Shown: positions 37,094 through 46,183, counted from the stretch's first letter. The stretch is 64,000 bases of DNA from Anaerolineae bacterium (GCA_020849765.1 JADLAY010000022.1:40135-104134), one strand, 5' to 3'. Translations and numbers: made by a program. The notes: a model not told the origin generated them from the sequence alone.

Positions 37094-37262
37094 ATATCCC
37101 GGCGATGTAGCGCCAGGAATTCAGACATCACATAGTAACCCAACACCGTTCTCTTTCTATGACGGCTTGTTCGATGATGTACAGGCCCTGGGTTTGTATT
37201 GGCTTGTGTCGAGTGCACGATCATCTAGCGTTGATCGTGGGGAGTTTACAGAAGGGTTCGTT

Positions 37263-40200
37263 ATGGCGCAGTCGGGTCTGAAGCAGAAAAATACGCTCCA
37301 CGAATTAGGCTTCAAAATATTTCTGGATCGGTATGCCCTCAAAGACATGACGCGCGAGACCCTGGCGGTTGGCGACCTGGTGATCGTCGTCGTCAATGCG
37401 CAGACGGGCCAGCGCGAGATCGGCAAGGTCATCGGTCTCGATCTGCCGGAGGTGACGATTGAATTGCTCGACGGCGAGGTCGTCCACCGCGACATCGAGC
37501 ACGTCGATAAGCCGCTCGAAACGGATCCGGGCCAGATGATGGAACGCGTTGCCAGAGGCATCGCGGAGGTCGAAAAATCGGCGAAGCTGCGCAAACAGTG
37601 GAGCGAGCGCTTCCGCTGGCTGCTCGATGATTGGAAGTTCGTTCCTGCCGGGCGCATCCTGGCGGCTGCGGGCACGGATCAATCCTTGACTTACTATAAT
37701 TGCATGCCACCCGATCAAGAAGTGCTGACTGCGGATGGTTATAGGGCAATTGCCGAGATCAACGTCGGCGATCTGGTCGTCACGCATCGCAATCGCCTAC
37801 GTCCCGTGAGGCATAAGTTCGAGCGGGAAACCGAAGAACCCATCTACATTATCCGCCCCAAGAAACTCGGCTTTGATGATCTGCGCGTCACGGGTGATCA
37901 CAAGATCTATATCATCCGTTCGGAGGCCGTGAACAACCATCATCGCTCACGCGATGGCGTGCGCCTTGCTCAGGAACCCGCCTGGATTCCTGCCCGTGAG
38001 CTGCGTGTCGGCGATTACGTCGCCATCGCGCACAACAGTGAGGAATGCCCACCGGAGCCGATCTTCCTTGCTGACTATTTGCCCGATTATGCGGTCGAAG
38101 ATGGCAAGCTCTTCAAAGCGACCATGCGTGGTGAGGCCGGTCGTGTGCAGGCGTGGGGAACCCATTTCGACCTGAACAACCGCCTCGAATTGGACGAAGA
38201 TCTGTGTTACCTGTTTGGCCGCTGGCTAGGCGATGGCTGCGTCACGCACCGCACCGGCACGGACATTCCATCGGGCATCAAGATCGTTTTCGGTCTGGAT
38301 GAGAAAGTCGAGGCCGATCATGTGGCCACGATCATCGAGCGCAAGTTTGGTCTGGCAGCTTCGATCAAGCTGAGCAGCACAGGCCGCTGGTATGATCTGT
38401 GGGCGAACTCAATGCCGCTCGGCCAGTTCTTCAAGGCGATGTTCGGCGCCTACAGCTACGGAAAGCGCATCCCCAACAGCCTGATGGAACTTCCGCGCGA
38501 GTTGGCATTGGCCCTCCTGCGAGGCTTGTTCACTGCTGACGGCTATATCAGCGACAAGAAGCTGGGAATCGTCCTTTCCAACCGGACGTTGTCGGTGCAG
38601 GTGCATCAATTGCTCCTACGTCTGGGTTACATCTTTTCGATTCGCGAGAACACACACCGCTTGGGCAAGACGCCTGCCTATCGCGTTCAGGCAACCGTCA
38701 GTGAGTGTGCCGATCTCTTCGATGATTTCTTCGGCGTACAGGCGCCGATGATTGCGAAGCACACCAACTACACGCTCGATTACGAAGGTCTGCACTGGGT
38801 ACGCATCGGTGAGATCGCAGTCGAGGATTACGTCGGTGTGGTGATGGATATGGAGGTCGAGGAAGACCACTCGTTCGTTTCAGCGGGTGTGGTCGTCTCG
38901 AACTGCTATGTCATCCCGTCCCCCCACGACTCTCGCTCCGGCATCATCAAGACGTTAAGCGAGATGACCGAGATCATGTCGCGTGGCGGTGGTGTCGGCA
39001 TCAACATCTCGTCGCTCCGTCCGCGCCACGCCTACGTCAAGGGCGTCAACGGGCGTTCGAGCGGCTCGGTCTCCTGGGGCGCGCTTTACAGCTTCGTCAC
39101 CGGCCTGATCGAGCAGGGCGGCAGCCGAAGAGGTGCGCTGATGCTCATCCTCAACGACTGGCACCCGGACGTGTTCGACTTCATCAACAGCAAGCGGACG
39201 ATGGGGCAGATAACCAACGCTAACATCAGCGTCAACGTCAGCGACCGCCTGATGGAAGCCATCAAGGCCGACCTGGATTGGGATCTGTGCTTCCCGGACA
39301 CCAGCGATCCGCTGTATGACGCCGAGTGGGATGGCGATCTCGAAGGCTGGCGCGCCAAAGGTGGCGGCGTCATCTGCTATCGCACCGTCAAGGCACGCGA
39401 GGTCTGGAACGCGATCATCGAGAGCGCCTGGGCCAGCGCCGAGCCGGGCGTCTGGTTTGGCGAACGTTCGGACAAGATGAGCAACAGCTACTACTTCAAT
39501 CCGCTGATCTGCACCAACCCGTGCGTCACAGGCGACACGCGCATCTACACGGATCAGGGACTGGTGCGCGCGGTTGATCTGTTCGACAGCGAAAGCCCGG
39601 CCAACGTCGTCGTCGACGGGCGCTTTGGCACTGAAGAGACAATCTCCCATGCCTCACGCGTGATCCTGACCGGCGTCAAGCCTGTCTATCGCCTGCAGAC
39701 GCGCGAAGGTTACTATGTACGCGCGACTGCCGATCACCGCATCATGACGGCGCGCGGCTGGGTCGAACTGCAAGACCTGCGCCCCGGCGAACGGATTCAC
39801 ATCCTCAATCGCAAGGGCGGCTTCGGCACGCAGGGATCGCTGGAACTGGGACGTGTACTTGGCTTCGCGAGAGGTGAGCAGTATGCGCTTACTTCGGCGG
39901 TTGCAGGTCGGGCGAACGCGCGGCTCGAATCGACCGCATCCGCTGCCACTTCCTACGGCTTTGTCGAAGTTAACCCGTCTGCCTCAGAGGAAATCTTCCA
40001 GGGCGCAGAGGACATGCAGCGCGGCTTTTTGCAGGCCTTGTTCACAGCGAACGGCTGCCTAAATGACAGCGGTATTCAGCTTTATGCGAACAGCCTTGAA
40101 CTGCTGGAAGATGTGCAGCAACTTCTCGTCAACTTCGGCATTGCAGCGCGCATCGAACGTGATCACGCAGTCCTGACCGTTGCTGAGTACAGCCTGGATG

Positions 40201-41942
40201 TCTTCGCGCGTGAGATCGGGTTGCTTTCCGTTGCTGATCAGGCCGAGTTGCTAGCGTATCTCTCACAGACACAGCGCGATTTCGGCGGTGAGCGCTTCAC
40301 CGCGACGGTCGAGTCGATCACCGAGGATGGAGTCGAAGAGGTTTTCGATCTGACCGAGCCGCTGACGCATTCGTTCTCGGCCAACGGCATCGTCGTTCAC
40401 AACTGCGGCGAGCAATCGCTTGGCGCGTACTCCGTCTGTAACCTGGGGGCGATCAACCTGTCGCGCTTCTACGACGCCGAAAAGCACGACATCGCCTGGG
40501 ATACGCTCGATACCTGCGTGCGTTATGCCACGCGCTTCCTGGACAACGTCATCGACACGACGCCCTACTTCTTCGAAGACAACGAGCGCGTCCAGAAAGG
40601 CGAGCGCCGCGTCGGCCTGAACAACATGGGCCTGGCAGAACTGCTGATCCGCCTGGAAGTGCGCTACGGCAGCCCGGAGAGCATCGAGTTGATCGACAAG
40701 CTGTACAGCTTCATCGCCCGCGCAGCCTATGAAACGTCGATCGAGCTGGCGAAGGAGAAGGGCAGCTTCCCGAAGTTCGAGGGCGAGGCCTTCGTTCAGA
40801 GCGGCTTCATGCAGTCGATGCCGGAGGATATTCGCGAGCGCGTGCGCACGGAAGGCATCCGCAACGTCACGCTGCTGACGCAAGCGCCGACCGGCACGAC
40901 CGGGACGATGGTCAACACGTCGACCGGTATCGAGCCGTTCTTCTCGTGGGTCTATTACCGCAAGAGCCGCCTGGGTCTGCACGAGGAGCAGGTGCCGATC
41001 GTCAAGGAATGGTACGATGCCCACGAGGGCGTAAGCGAACTGCCGGATCACTTCGTCACGGCAATGGATCTGCTGCCGGAAGCGCACGTGCGCGTGCAGG
41101 CGGCCATCCAGCGCTGGGTCGACAGCTCGATCTCCAAGACGGCCAATCTGCCCAACAGCTACACGGTCGATCAAACCCGTGAGCTGTACGAACTGATGTA
41201 TGAACTCGGCTGTAAGGGCGGGACGATCTACCGCGACGGCAGCCGTGATGAACAGGTGCTGATGCTCAAAGGCGACGAACGCGCTGAAAGCGAAATGAAG
41301 ATGACCGAACTCGAACTCGAACAAGAACACGTCGCGACCCCCCATCGCGTTTACCCGCGCCCGAAGAAGCTGTCCGGCTTCACCGTCAACACGATCACGC
41401 CCTATGGCACGGCCTACGTCACGATGAACAGTGACGAGCACGGCTACCCGTTCGAGGTCTTCATCACCGCGCCGGGCAAGGCGGGCAGCGACCTGCAGGC
41501 AGATGCCGAGGGCCTGGGGCGCATGATCTCGCTGCAACTGCGCACAACCGCGCCGCAGAACCGCCTGACCATGCTGCGGCTGGTGATCGATCAGCTTCAG
41601 GGCATCGGCGGGTCACGCTCGGCGGGCTTCGGCCCCAACCGCGTGCTCTCGCTGCCGGATGCGGTCGCCAATGCGCTGCTCGAACAGTATTTCCCGCAGG
41701 AAAAGGTGCAGCAGTTGAATCTGTTCGTGTCGGAAGAACCGGCGGATTTCAGCGTCGCCAGCAACGGCGGCACCGAGCATCACGACGCTGAGGTGCCGTA
41801 TTCGAATGGCAACGGCAATCATAACCACAACCACAACGGCGCGATCTCTGGCGCGGCGCTGTGCCCGGAGTGCCGGACGGTCTCGCTCATCCGCGCGGAG
41901 GGCTGCCGCAAGTGCCTGACCTGCGGCTACAGCGAGTGCTAA
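37263..41942 (+). CDS. nrdJ: Class II (B12-dependent) ribonucleotide reductase with two inteins
   Basis: A 1559-residue precursor; removing two inteins (401 and 294 residues) leaves an 864-residue adenosylcobalamin-dependent reductase that makes deoxyribonucleotides. Extein landmarks: YYN/C-YVIPSP (redox cysteine), GGGVGINISSLRP, ICTNP/CGEQSLG with the catalytic Asn-Cys-Glu, PTGTTGTMVNTSTGIEP, and a C-terminal CPEC...CRKCLTCGYSEC ribbon that can recharge the active site. Both inteins sit directly before the catalytic cysteines. The ATG at 37263 follows GAAGGG; the in-frame start at 37167 lacks one. An Asn/His-rich linker precedes the tail. A terminator follows. Confidence 0.96.
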   Translation: MAQSGLKQKNTLHELGFKIFLDRYALKDMTRETLAVGDLVIVVVNAQTGQREIGKVIGLDLPEVTIELLDGEVVHRDIEHVDKPLETDPGQMMERVARGIAEVEKSAKLRKQWSERFRWLLDDWKFVPAGRILAAAGTDQSLTYYNCMPPDQEVLTADGYRAIAEINVGDLVVTHRNRLRPVRHKFERETEEPIYIIRPKKLGFDDLRVTGDHKIYIIRSEAVNNHHRSRDGVRLAQEPAWIPARELRVGDYVAIAHNSEECPPEPIFLADYLPDYAVEDGKLFKATMRGEAGRVQAWGTHFDLNNRLELDEDLCYLFGRWLGDGCVTHRTGTDIPSGIKIVFGLDEKVEADHVATIIERKFGLAASIKLSSTGRWYDLWANSMPLGQFFKAMFGAYSYGKRIPNSLMELPRELALALLRGLFTADGYISDKKLGIVLSNRTLSVQVHQLLLRLGYIFSIRENTHRLGKTPAYRVQATVSECADLFDDFFGVQAPMIAKHTNYTLDYEGLHWVRIGEIAVEDYVGVVMDMEVEEDHSFVSAGVVVSNCYVIPSPHDSRSGIIKTLSEMTEIMSRGGGVGINISSLRPRHAYVKGVNGRSSGSVSWGALYSFVTGLIEQGGSRRGALMLILNDWHPDVFDFINSKRTMGQITNANISVNVSDRLMEAIKADLDWDLCFPDTSDPLYDAEWDGDLEGWRAKGGGVICYRTVKAREVWNAIIESAWASAEPGVWFGERSDKMSNSYYFNPLICTNPCVTGDTRIYTDQGLVRAVDLFDSESPANVVVDGRFGTEETISHASRVILTGVKPVYRLQTREGYYVRATADHRIMTARGWVELQDLRPGERIHILNRKGGFGTQGSLELGRVLGFARGEQYALTSAVAGRANARLESTASAATSYGFVEVNPSASEEIFQGAEDMQRGFLQALFTANGCLNDSGIQLYANSLELLEDVQQLLVNFGIAARIERDHAVLTVAEYSLDVFAREIGLLSVADQAELLAYLSQTQRDFGGERFTATVESITEDGVEEVFDLTEPLTHSFSANGIVVHNCGEQSLGAYSVCNLGAINLSRFYDAEKHDIAWDTLDTCVRYATRFLDNVIDTTPYFFEDNERVQKGERRVGLNNMGLAELLIRLEVRYGSPESIELIDKLYSFIARAAYETSIELAKEKGSFPKFEGEAFVQSGFMQSMPEDIRERVRTEGIRNVTLLTQAPTGTTGTMVNTSTGIEPFFSWVYYRKSRLGLHEEQVPIVKEWYDAHEGVSELPDHFVTAMDLLPEAHVRVQAAIQRWVDSSISKTANLPNSYTVDQTRELYELMYELGCKGGTIYRDGSRDEQVLMLKGDERAESEMKMTELELEQEHVATPHRVYPRPKKLSGFTVNTITPYGTAYVTMNSDEHGYPFEVFITAPGKAGSDLQADAEGLGRMISLQLRTTAPQNRLTMLRLVIDQLQGIGGSRSAGFGPNRVLSLPDAVANALLEQYFPQEKVQQLNLFVSEEPADFSVASNGGTEHHDAEVPYSNGNGNHNHNHNGAISGAALCPECRTVSLIRAEGCRKCLTCGYSEC
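37701..38903 (+). mobile_element. Intein 1 in nrdJ, with LAGLIDADG endonuclease
   Basis: A 401-residue in-frame insertion starting with Cys1 (CMPPDQEVLTADG) and ending VVVSN before the extein Cys. Block B has T64-x-x-H67 (TGDHK). LAGLIDADG motifs are LFGRWLGDG (D178) and LLRGLFTADG (D280), both with acidic residues kept, so the homing endonuclease may be active. Block F is MDMEVEEDHSFV. The penultimate residue is Ser400, where most inteins have His. Confidence 0.95.
39522..40403 (+). mobile_element. Intein 2 in nrdJ, with decayed endonuclease
   Basis: A 294-residue insertion from Cys1 (CVTGDTRIYTDQG) to GIVVHN. Splicing residues look intact: T69-x-x-H72 in block B, penultimate His293, terminal Asn294, extein Cys. 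The endonuclease region is short. One motif reads FLQALFTANG with N177 where Asp is needed, and the other, near GRVLGFARGE (110-119), lacks its Asp. It should splice but not home. Confidence 0.93.
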
Positions 41943-41952
41943 TCTGAATGCC

Positions 41953-41984
41953 AGAGGCGGTCAAGAGCGACCGCCTCTTTTTTT
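41953..41984 (+). terminator. Intrinsic terminator after nrdJ
   Basis: A 10-bp AGAGGCGGTC/GACCGCCTCT stem, AAGAGC loop, then a long T-run. Confidence 0.9.
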
Positions 41985-41991
41985 GCCTCGC

Positions 41992-42489
41992 CTACGGCCC
42001 CATCACGCCGCAGACGGGCGCGGCCCAATCGAGGGCGGCGTCGCGCTCGATGCGTGCGTCGAGCCGGGCAGCAATATCAGGCGGATAGGGCGCGGTGCGG
42101 CGCACGGTCAGATCCGCAAACGAGTTAACGCACTCGAACAGGGCCGCCAGCGTGCCGCGCGTCTCGTTGACCATGAACATCATGTAGTGGATGCGCTTGT
42201 CCGAGCGACCGAGCAGGCGGCTGTAGATCGCGACCGTATCGCCGACGTGGACTTCGCGCAGATAATGGACGTGATGCTCCAGATCGAAGCCGCCGCTGCC
42301 ATGCGCCGCGTGATACTCCAGCGTCAGGCCGTAATCCGCCACCATCGGGTAGCCCGCCTCGTCGAACAACTGCATGTACCAGCGCACGTTCATGTGCCCG
42401 TTTTCATCCCGGAATTCGGACGGGATGACGGTGCGCAGCCAGCACGGCAGCGCACCAACTTTCTCCACGGGAATCGCAGGCGGTTTCAT
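41992..42489 (-). CDS. Hotdog-fold acyl-CoA thioesterase-like protein
   Basis: A 165-residue single hotdog domain with DENGHMNVRWYMQLFDEAG, the 4HBT-like helix start with the catalytic Asp and a following HMN, and a later HYMMFMVNETRG strand. It probably hydrolyses an acyl-CoA thioester; the chain length is unknown. Its ATG overlaps the GH1 stop by 4 bases (ATGA), so the two are cotranslated, though no biochemical link is evident. Confidence 0.8.
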   Translation of the reverse strand: MKPPAIPVEKVGALPCWLRTVIPSEFRDENGHMNVRWYMQLFDEAGYPMVADYGLTLEYHAAHGSGGFDLEHHVHYLREVHVGDTVAIYSRLLGRSDKRIHYMMFMVNETRGTLAALFECVNSFADLTVRRTAPYPPDIAARLDARIERDAALDWAAPVCGVMGP

Positions 42490-43829
42490 ACGTTGGCGGC
42501 GGCCAACTCGGCCATGTATTTGCCGCTGTCCTTGATGATGCGCTGCTGCGTCTCAAAATCGACGTAGGTCACGCCGAAGCGCAGGCTGTAGCCGAAGGCC
42601 CACTCGAAGTTGTCAATCAGGCTCCAGACGAAGTAGCCCTTGAGCGGCACTCCATCGGCGATGGCGCGGGCGGCGGCCTGGAAGTGGCGCTGCAAATATG
42701 ACTGCCGTTCGGGATCGTGAACCTGACCGTCGTCGGTGACCACGTCGTCGTAGGGCGCGCCGTTTTCGGTCACGTAGATGGCGCGCGGCGCATAATCGGC
42801 ATGGACGCGCTTGAGAATGGCATAGAGGCCGTCGGGATAGACTTCCCAGCCCATCGCGCTGTGTTCGCCTTTCTGAGGTACCACCTTAATCCCGCCACGA
42901 TGACCATCAGGGGCATCGGCGACCACGTGGCGCGAGTAGTAGTTGATGCCGAGGAAGTCGATCGGCTGGGCGATCAGCTCCATGTCGCCCGGCTGGATGT
43001 CGGGCATCTCTGCCGGCACCAGCTCGACCATGTCCGACGGGTAATGCCCGCGGAACAACGGGTCGAGATACCAGCGATTCAGGTGACCGTCGTGGCGCGT
43101 CGCCGCTTCCAGATCCGCCGGGCGGTTGGTTGCCGGGTCGGTGTGATACAGGTTAAGCGTGATGCCGACCTGGGCATCCGGCACGACGGCGCGCAGAGCC
43201 TTGACCGCCGCCCCGTGCGCCAGGAGGGCATGATGGGTCGTCACCAGCGCAGGCTGGACGCTCTCGCTGGTGTAGCCCGGCGCGTGTTCGCCGAGCACGT
43301 AGCCCAGCCAGGTGAAAACCCACGGCTCGTTCTCGGTGATGAAGAACTTGACCCGGTCACCAAGCGCGCGCGCGACCACGTCGGTGTAAGCGACGAAATC
43401 GTCGATGATGCCGCGCCGCATCCAGCCGCCCTCGTCTTGCAGAGGCTGAGGCAAATCCCAGTGATAGAGCGTCAGGCACGGGGTGATGCCCGCTTCGAGC
43501 AGGCCATCGACCAGGCGGCTGTAGAAATCGATTCCCGCCTGGTTGACCGGGCCGCGTCCCGTCGGCAAAATGCGCGCCCAGGCGACCGAAAACCGGTATG
43601 CATTCAGGTTGAGACTCTTCAGTAGTTCGATATCTTCCGGCCAGCGATGATAATGATCGCAGGCGACGTCGCCGGTGTCGCCGTTCTTGACCTTCCCCGG
43701 CGTGTGGCTGAAGCGATCCCAGATCGTCTCGCCGCGCCCGTCTTCGTCGACCGCCCCCTCAATCTGATAACTGGCGGTTGAAACCCCCCAGAGAAAATCG
43801 GCTGGAAAATGCAGGAACTCTTGACTCAT
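42486..43829 (-). CDS. Family 1 glycoside hydrolase (beta-glucosidase)
   Basis: A 447-residue cytoplasmic GH1 enzyme. N-terminal FPADFLWGVSTASYQIEGA is the family signature. The acid/base is E168 in ITENEPW and the nucleophile E355 in YVTENGAP. RFSVAWARILP and HWDLPQPL line the sugar site. The AAGGAAA site 7 bases before the ATG at 43829 rules out the upstream reading. Probable substrate: beta-glucosides or related beta-glycosides. It shares a 150-bp divergent region with tatA. Confidence 0.95.
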   Translation of the reverse strand: MSQEFLHFPADFLWGVSTASYQIEGAVDEDGRGETIWDRFSHTPGKVKNGDTGDVACDHYHRWPEDIELLKSLNLNAYRFSVAWARILPTGRGPVNQAGIDFYSRLVDGLLEAGITPCLTLYHWDLPQPLQDEGGWMRRGIIDDFVAYTDVVARALGDRVKFFITENEPWVFTWLGYVLGEHAPGYTSESVQPALVTTHHALLAHGAAVKALRAVVPDAQVGITLNLYHTDPATNRPADLEAATRHDGHLNRWYLDPLFRGHYPSDMVELVPAEMPDIQPGDMELIAQPIDFLGINYYSRHVVADAPDGHRGGIKVVPQKGEHSAMGWEVYPDGLYAILKRVHADYAPRAIYVTENGAPYDDVVTDDGQVHDPERQSYLQRHFQAAARAIADGVPLKGYFVWSLIDNFEWAFGYSLRFGVTYVDFETQQRIIKDSGKYMAELAAANV

Positions 43830-43942
43830 GTTGGTTTCCTTGTTCGTCGGTGACGCTGCAGGGCCCCCATTTTGGCACACGCCCCGCCATCCGTGCCAGC
43901 GTGTTTCGATTTCGCCACATTACATCACACTTCTTGCATTGG

Positions 43943-43951
43943 TGTTATAAT
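43943..43951 (+). promoter_or_regulatory. Extended -10 promoter of tatA
   Basis: TG-T-TATAAT, a perfect -10 with the TGn extension, 31 bases before the tatA start. No clear -35, as expected for extended -10 promoters. Confidence 0.6.
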
Positions 43952-43982
43952 GATGCGCGTATGAGTTAAGTGAGGCACCCAA

Positions 43983-44165
43983 ATGAATCTCGGACCGACC
44001 GAACTTCTGATTATTCTCGTCATCGTTTTGGTGTTGTTTGGTGTGGGGCGTATCTCGCGCATTGGCGGTGAGCTGGGCAGTGCCGTCGCCAATTTCCGCA
44101 AGGGCCTCAACGACAGCAGCAAGCAGGATGCCGAGAAAGCCGCCAGCGAAGAAACCCAGGCCTAA
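43983..44165 (+). CDS. tatA: Sec-independent translocase TatA/TatB-type subunit
   Basis: A 60-residue protein with GPTELLIILVIVLVLFG, a single N-terminal membrane helix, then an amphipathic helix (GGELGSAVANFRKGL) and a charged tail. This is TatA; it forms the pore that exports folded proteins. It is short but complete. GTGAGG stands 8 bases before the ATG. tatC is not in the window. hrcA ends 3 bases away on the other strand. Confidence 0.9.
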   Translation: MNLGPTELLIILVIVLVLFGVGRISRIGGELGSAVANFRKGLNDSSKQDAEKAASEETQA

Positions 44166-44168
44166 CGC

Positions 44169-45257
44169 CTACGATTCTTCCTCGGTCTCGTCACCGCTTT
44201 CCAGGGTGGGTGTGTCCTCTTCGAAGACATCCGCCAGCATATCCGTCATCAAACCTGAGATGTAGCGGACTGTGCTGACCGCCCGCCCATAATTAATATG
44301 TGTCGGTCCCAGGACGCCGATTGCGCCGCTGACCTGTCCGCGTAGGCCGTAGCGGCTGATGATCATCGTCAGATGGCTGAGTTCCTCCCAGCGTCCGTTT
44401 CCGGCGATGATAATCTTCACTTCGTTCGGCTGCGGCGCCAACAAATCATTCAAGATCACATTCAGAAACGCGCGCTCCTCGAATACCCGCAGTGCTTGCT
44501 GCGCGCCCTCGGTGTTTTGCTGGAAGGCGCCGAGCAGCTCACTCAACCCATCGCGATAGACGGCGACCAACTGGTTGTTATCCGCCTGCTCCATCAGATC
44601 CGCAATCAGTTCCGTCACTTCGCGTTCGAGCATCCCCAAGTGGACGCCCTTGAGCCGCACTTTGTTCGCGTCGAGGTCGTTGCAGACGGCGTTGATGCGG
44701 GCCGCGACCTCGCTCAGGCGGGCCTGCACGACCGGCTCGGCCAGCGTCAGCATCTGCTGGTGGACGGCGCCGCCCTGAAGCACGAGCACCATCAGCACGA
44801 GGCGGCCCTGGACGGAGATCAGTTCGACGTGTTTGCAGCGGCTGGCCTCGGCCATCGGCGGCGTGACCAACGCGCCGGTCTGCGCCGTGCGCGCGAGCAC
44901 GGAAGCCGTCTGGCGCATCCATTGTTCGGTTGCCAGCGGCAGGCTGAGCAGCTTCTGGCTGATGTACGCCTGCTCGACGGCATCCAGGTCGACCGTGTTG
45001 AGCAACTGGCGCACGAAGTAACGATAGCCGTCCTGCGTCGGCACGCGCCCCGCCGAAGTATGCGGCGCCGCGACGTAGCCGAGCTGCTCCAGAACCTGCA
45101 TTTCGTTGCGGATGGTGGCGGAACTCACGTTGAGGGTTTCGACCAGCGACTTGGAACTGACCGGCTCCGGCATCTCGGTGTAGGCCCTAATAATTAGGGT
45201 GAGAATTGCTTCCTGGCGGCGGGTAAGTTCGGGCAGTTGTGCATCGTCAGTATTCAT
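44169..45257 (-). CDS. hrcA: Heat-inducible transcription repressor HrcA
   Basis: A 362-residue repressor of chaperone genes. Winged helix at about 10-75 (LVETLNVSSATIRNEMQVLEQLGY, SAGRVPTQDGYRYFV), then the GAF-like dimer domain ending with GPTHINYGRAVSTVRYIS. No groES/groEL/dnaK/grpE is adjacent and no CIRCE element is seen upstream. An AT-rich CCCTAA-TAA-TTAGGG dyad lies inside the coding region at 45185-45199. The gene is divergent from the thioredoxin gene. Confidence 0.93.
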   Translation of the reverse strand: MNTDDAQLPELTRRQEAILTLIIRAYTEMPEPVSSKSLVETLNVSSATIRNEMQVLEQLGYVAAPHTSAGRVPTQDGYRYFVRQLLNTVDLDAVEQAYISQKLLSLPLATEQWMRQTASVLARTAQTGALVTPPMAEASRCKHVELISVQGRLVLMVLVLQGGAVHQQMLTLAEPVVQARLSEVAARINAVCNDLDANKVRLKGVHLGMLEREVTELIADLMEQADNNQLVAVYRDGLSELLGAFQQNTEGAQQALRVFEERAFLNVILNDLLAPQPNEVKIIIAGNGRWEELSHLTMIISRYGLRGQVSGAIGVLGPTHINYGRAVSTVRYISGLMTDMLADVFEEDTPTLESGDETEEES

Positions 45258-45367
45258 AGTGAGAGATCAGACTGGTAATTCGCGGACCGGGCAACTATCC
45301 TTCCTGGTGGCGATAATTGTAGCACAAGTGCACAACCAGCTAGCTGTCCAAGGGAGTGTAGATAAAG

Positions 45368-45697
45368 ATGGGCATGAACACGTTCGAAGTCACCACGACG
45401 AATTTCCAGACGCAAGTGCTGGATAGCGCAGAACCTGTATTGATCGATTTCTGGGCGGAGTGGTGCACGCCCTGCCGGGCAATCGCGCCCATTGTCGACG
45501 AGATCGCCAAGGAATATGATGGCAAGCTGCGTGTAGGCAAGCTCGATACCGATACGCACGGCGACGTCGCCATGCGCTACGGGATCATGGGCATCCCGAC
45601 CCTGCTGCTGTTCAAGGGCGGCCAGGTCGCGGCCCGCATCACCGGCTATCAGCCGAAGGAACGCATCCTCGGCCAGATCAAGCCGCACCTCAGCTAA
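45368..45697 (+). CDS. trxA: Thioredoxin
   Basis: A 109-residue thioredoxin. Active site WCTPC (the common form is WCGPC), cis-Pro in GIPTLLLF, buried Asp in VLIDFWAEW. It reduces protein disulfides and could serve as electron donor to the ribonucleotide reductase in the window, though NrdJ is not adjacent. AAGGGAG lies upstream; a terminator follows. Confidence 0.93.
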   Translation: MGMNTFEVTTTNFQTQVLDSAEPVLIDFWAEWCTPCRAIAPIVDEIAKEYDGKLRVGKLDTDTHGDVAMRYGIMGIPTLLLFKGGQVAARITGYQPKERILGQIKPHLS

Positions 45698-45740
45698 CGT
45701 CTCGCCCGCGCGCGACATCTGAGTAACATCGCTAATCCCA

Positions 45741-45771
45741 CGCCCGCCTGTACTTCAAGGCGGGCGTTTTT
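45741..45771 (+). terminator. Intrinsic terminator after thioredoxin
   Basis: A perfect 9-bp CGCCCGCCT/AGGCGGGCG stem, 8-base loop, then TTTTT. Confidence 0.9.
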
Positions 45772-45871
45772 GATTCCGTGGATTGTATGGCTGCTGCCCG
45801 ATCTGTCACACTGAACCGATAGAAGCGACATTGGTATTTAGGCTGATCAACGCAAGCGAGGCACGACCACG

Positions 45872-46183
45872 ATGAGCCAGTATCTGTATCTGCTGCGACC
45901 GGCGCGCCTGGAGATGCTGACCGATGGCCCGACGCCGGAGGAGTCACGCATCGTCAGCGAGCACTTCGACCATCTGCAGGCGCTGCTCGACGAGGGCGTC
46001 GCCATTCTGTTCGGGCGCACGCAAAACAACGACGCGAGCACCTTTGGCATCACGATCTTCAACGCCGACGATGACAAGTCGGCCCGCGCTATCATGAACT
46101 CAGATCCGGCGGTCATCCACGGCGTCATGACAGCGGAGTTGTTCCCCTACCGCATCGCCCTCATCCGTGAAGCCAACATCTGA
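45872..46183 (+). CDS. YciI-like domain protein
   Basis: A 103-residue ferredoxin-like dimer-fold protein (YLYLLRPARLEMLTDG start, HFDHLQALLDEGVAILFGRT, DPAVIHGVMTAELFPYRI). The conserved His-Asp pair in the YciI family appears here as EHFDHLQ. Role unknown. Some relatives act on chlorinated aromatics or on peroxide. It is followed 18 bases later by a TPR gene, probably one message. Confidence 0.75.
   Translation: MSQYLYLLRPARLEMLTDGPTPEESRIVSEHFDHLQALLDEGVAILFGRTQNNDASTFGITIFNADDDKSARAIMNSDPAVIHGVMTAELFPYRIALIREANI

Larger units (their letters stand above)
36780..37262. other. AT-rich leader region of nrdJ
   Basis: No convincing gene in 483 bp. It holds a promoter-like pair (36995-37023), a short intrinsic terminator (37073-37093) and about 170 bp from there to the nrdJ start. 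The stretch is clearly more AT-rich than the neighbours. No cobalamin riboswitch core or NrdR box pair was recognised by eye. Confidence 0.6.

Noticed and set aside
36780..37262. Cobalamin riboswitch upstream of the B12-dependent reductase
   Set aside because: The conserved B12-box core was not recognised; only a promoter and a short terminator are visible.
45258..45367. CIRCE element for hrcA
   Set aside because: The TTAGCACTC-N9-GAGTGCTAA pattern is not present; only a vague TAGCAC match was seen.
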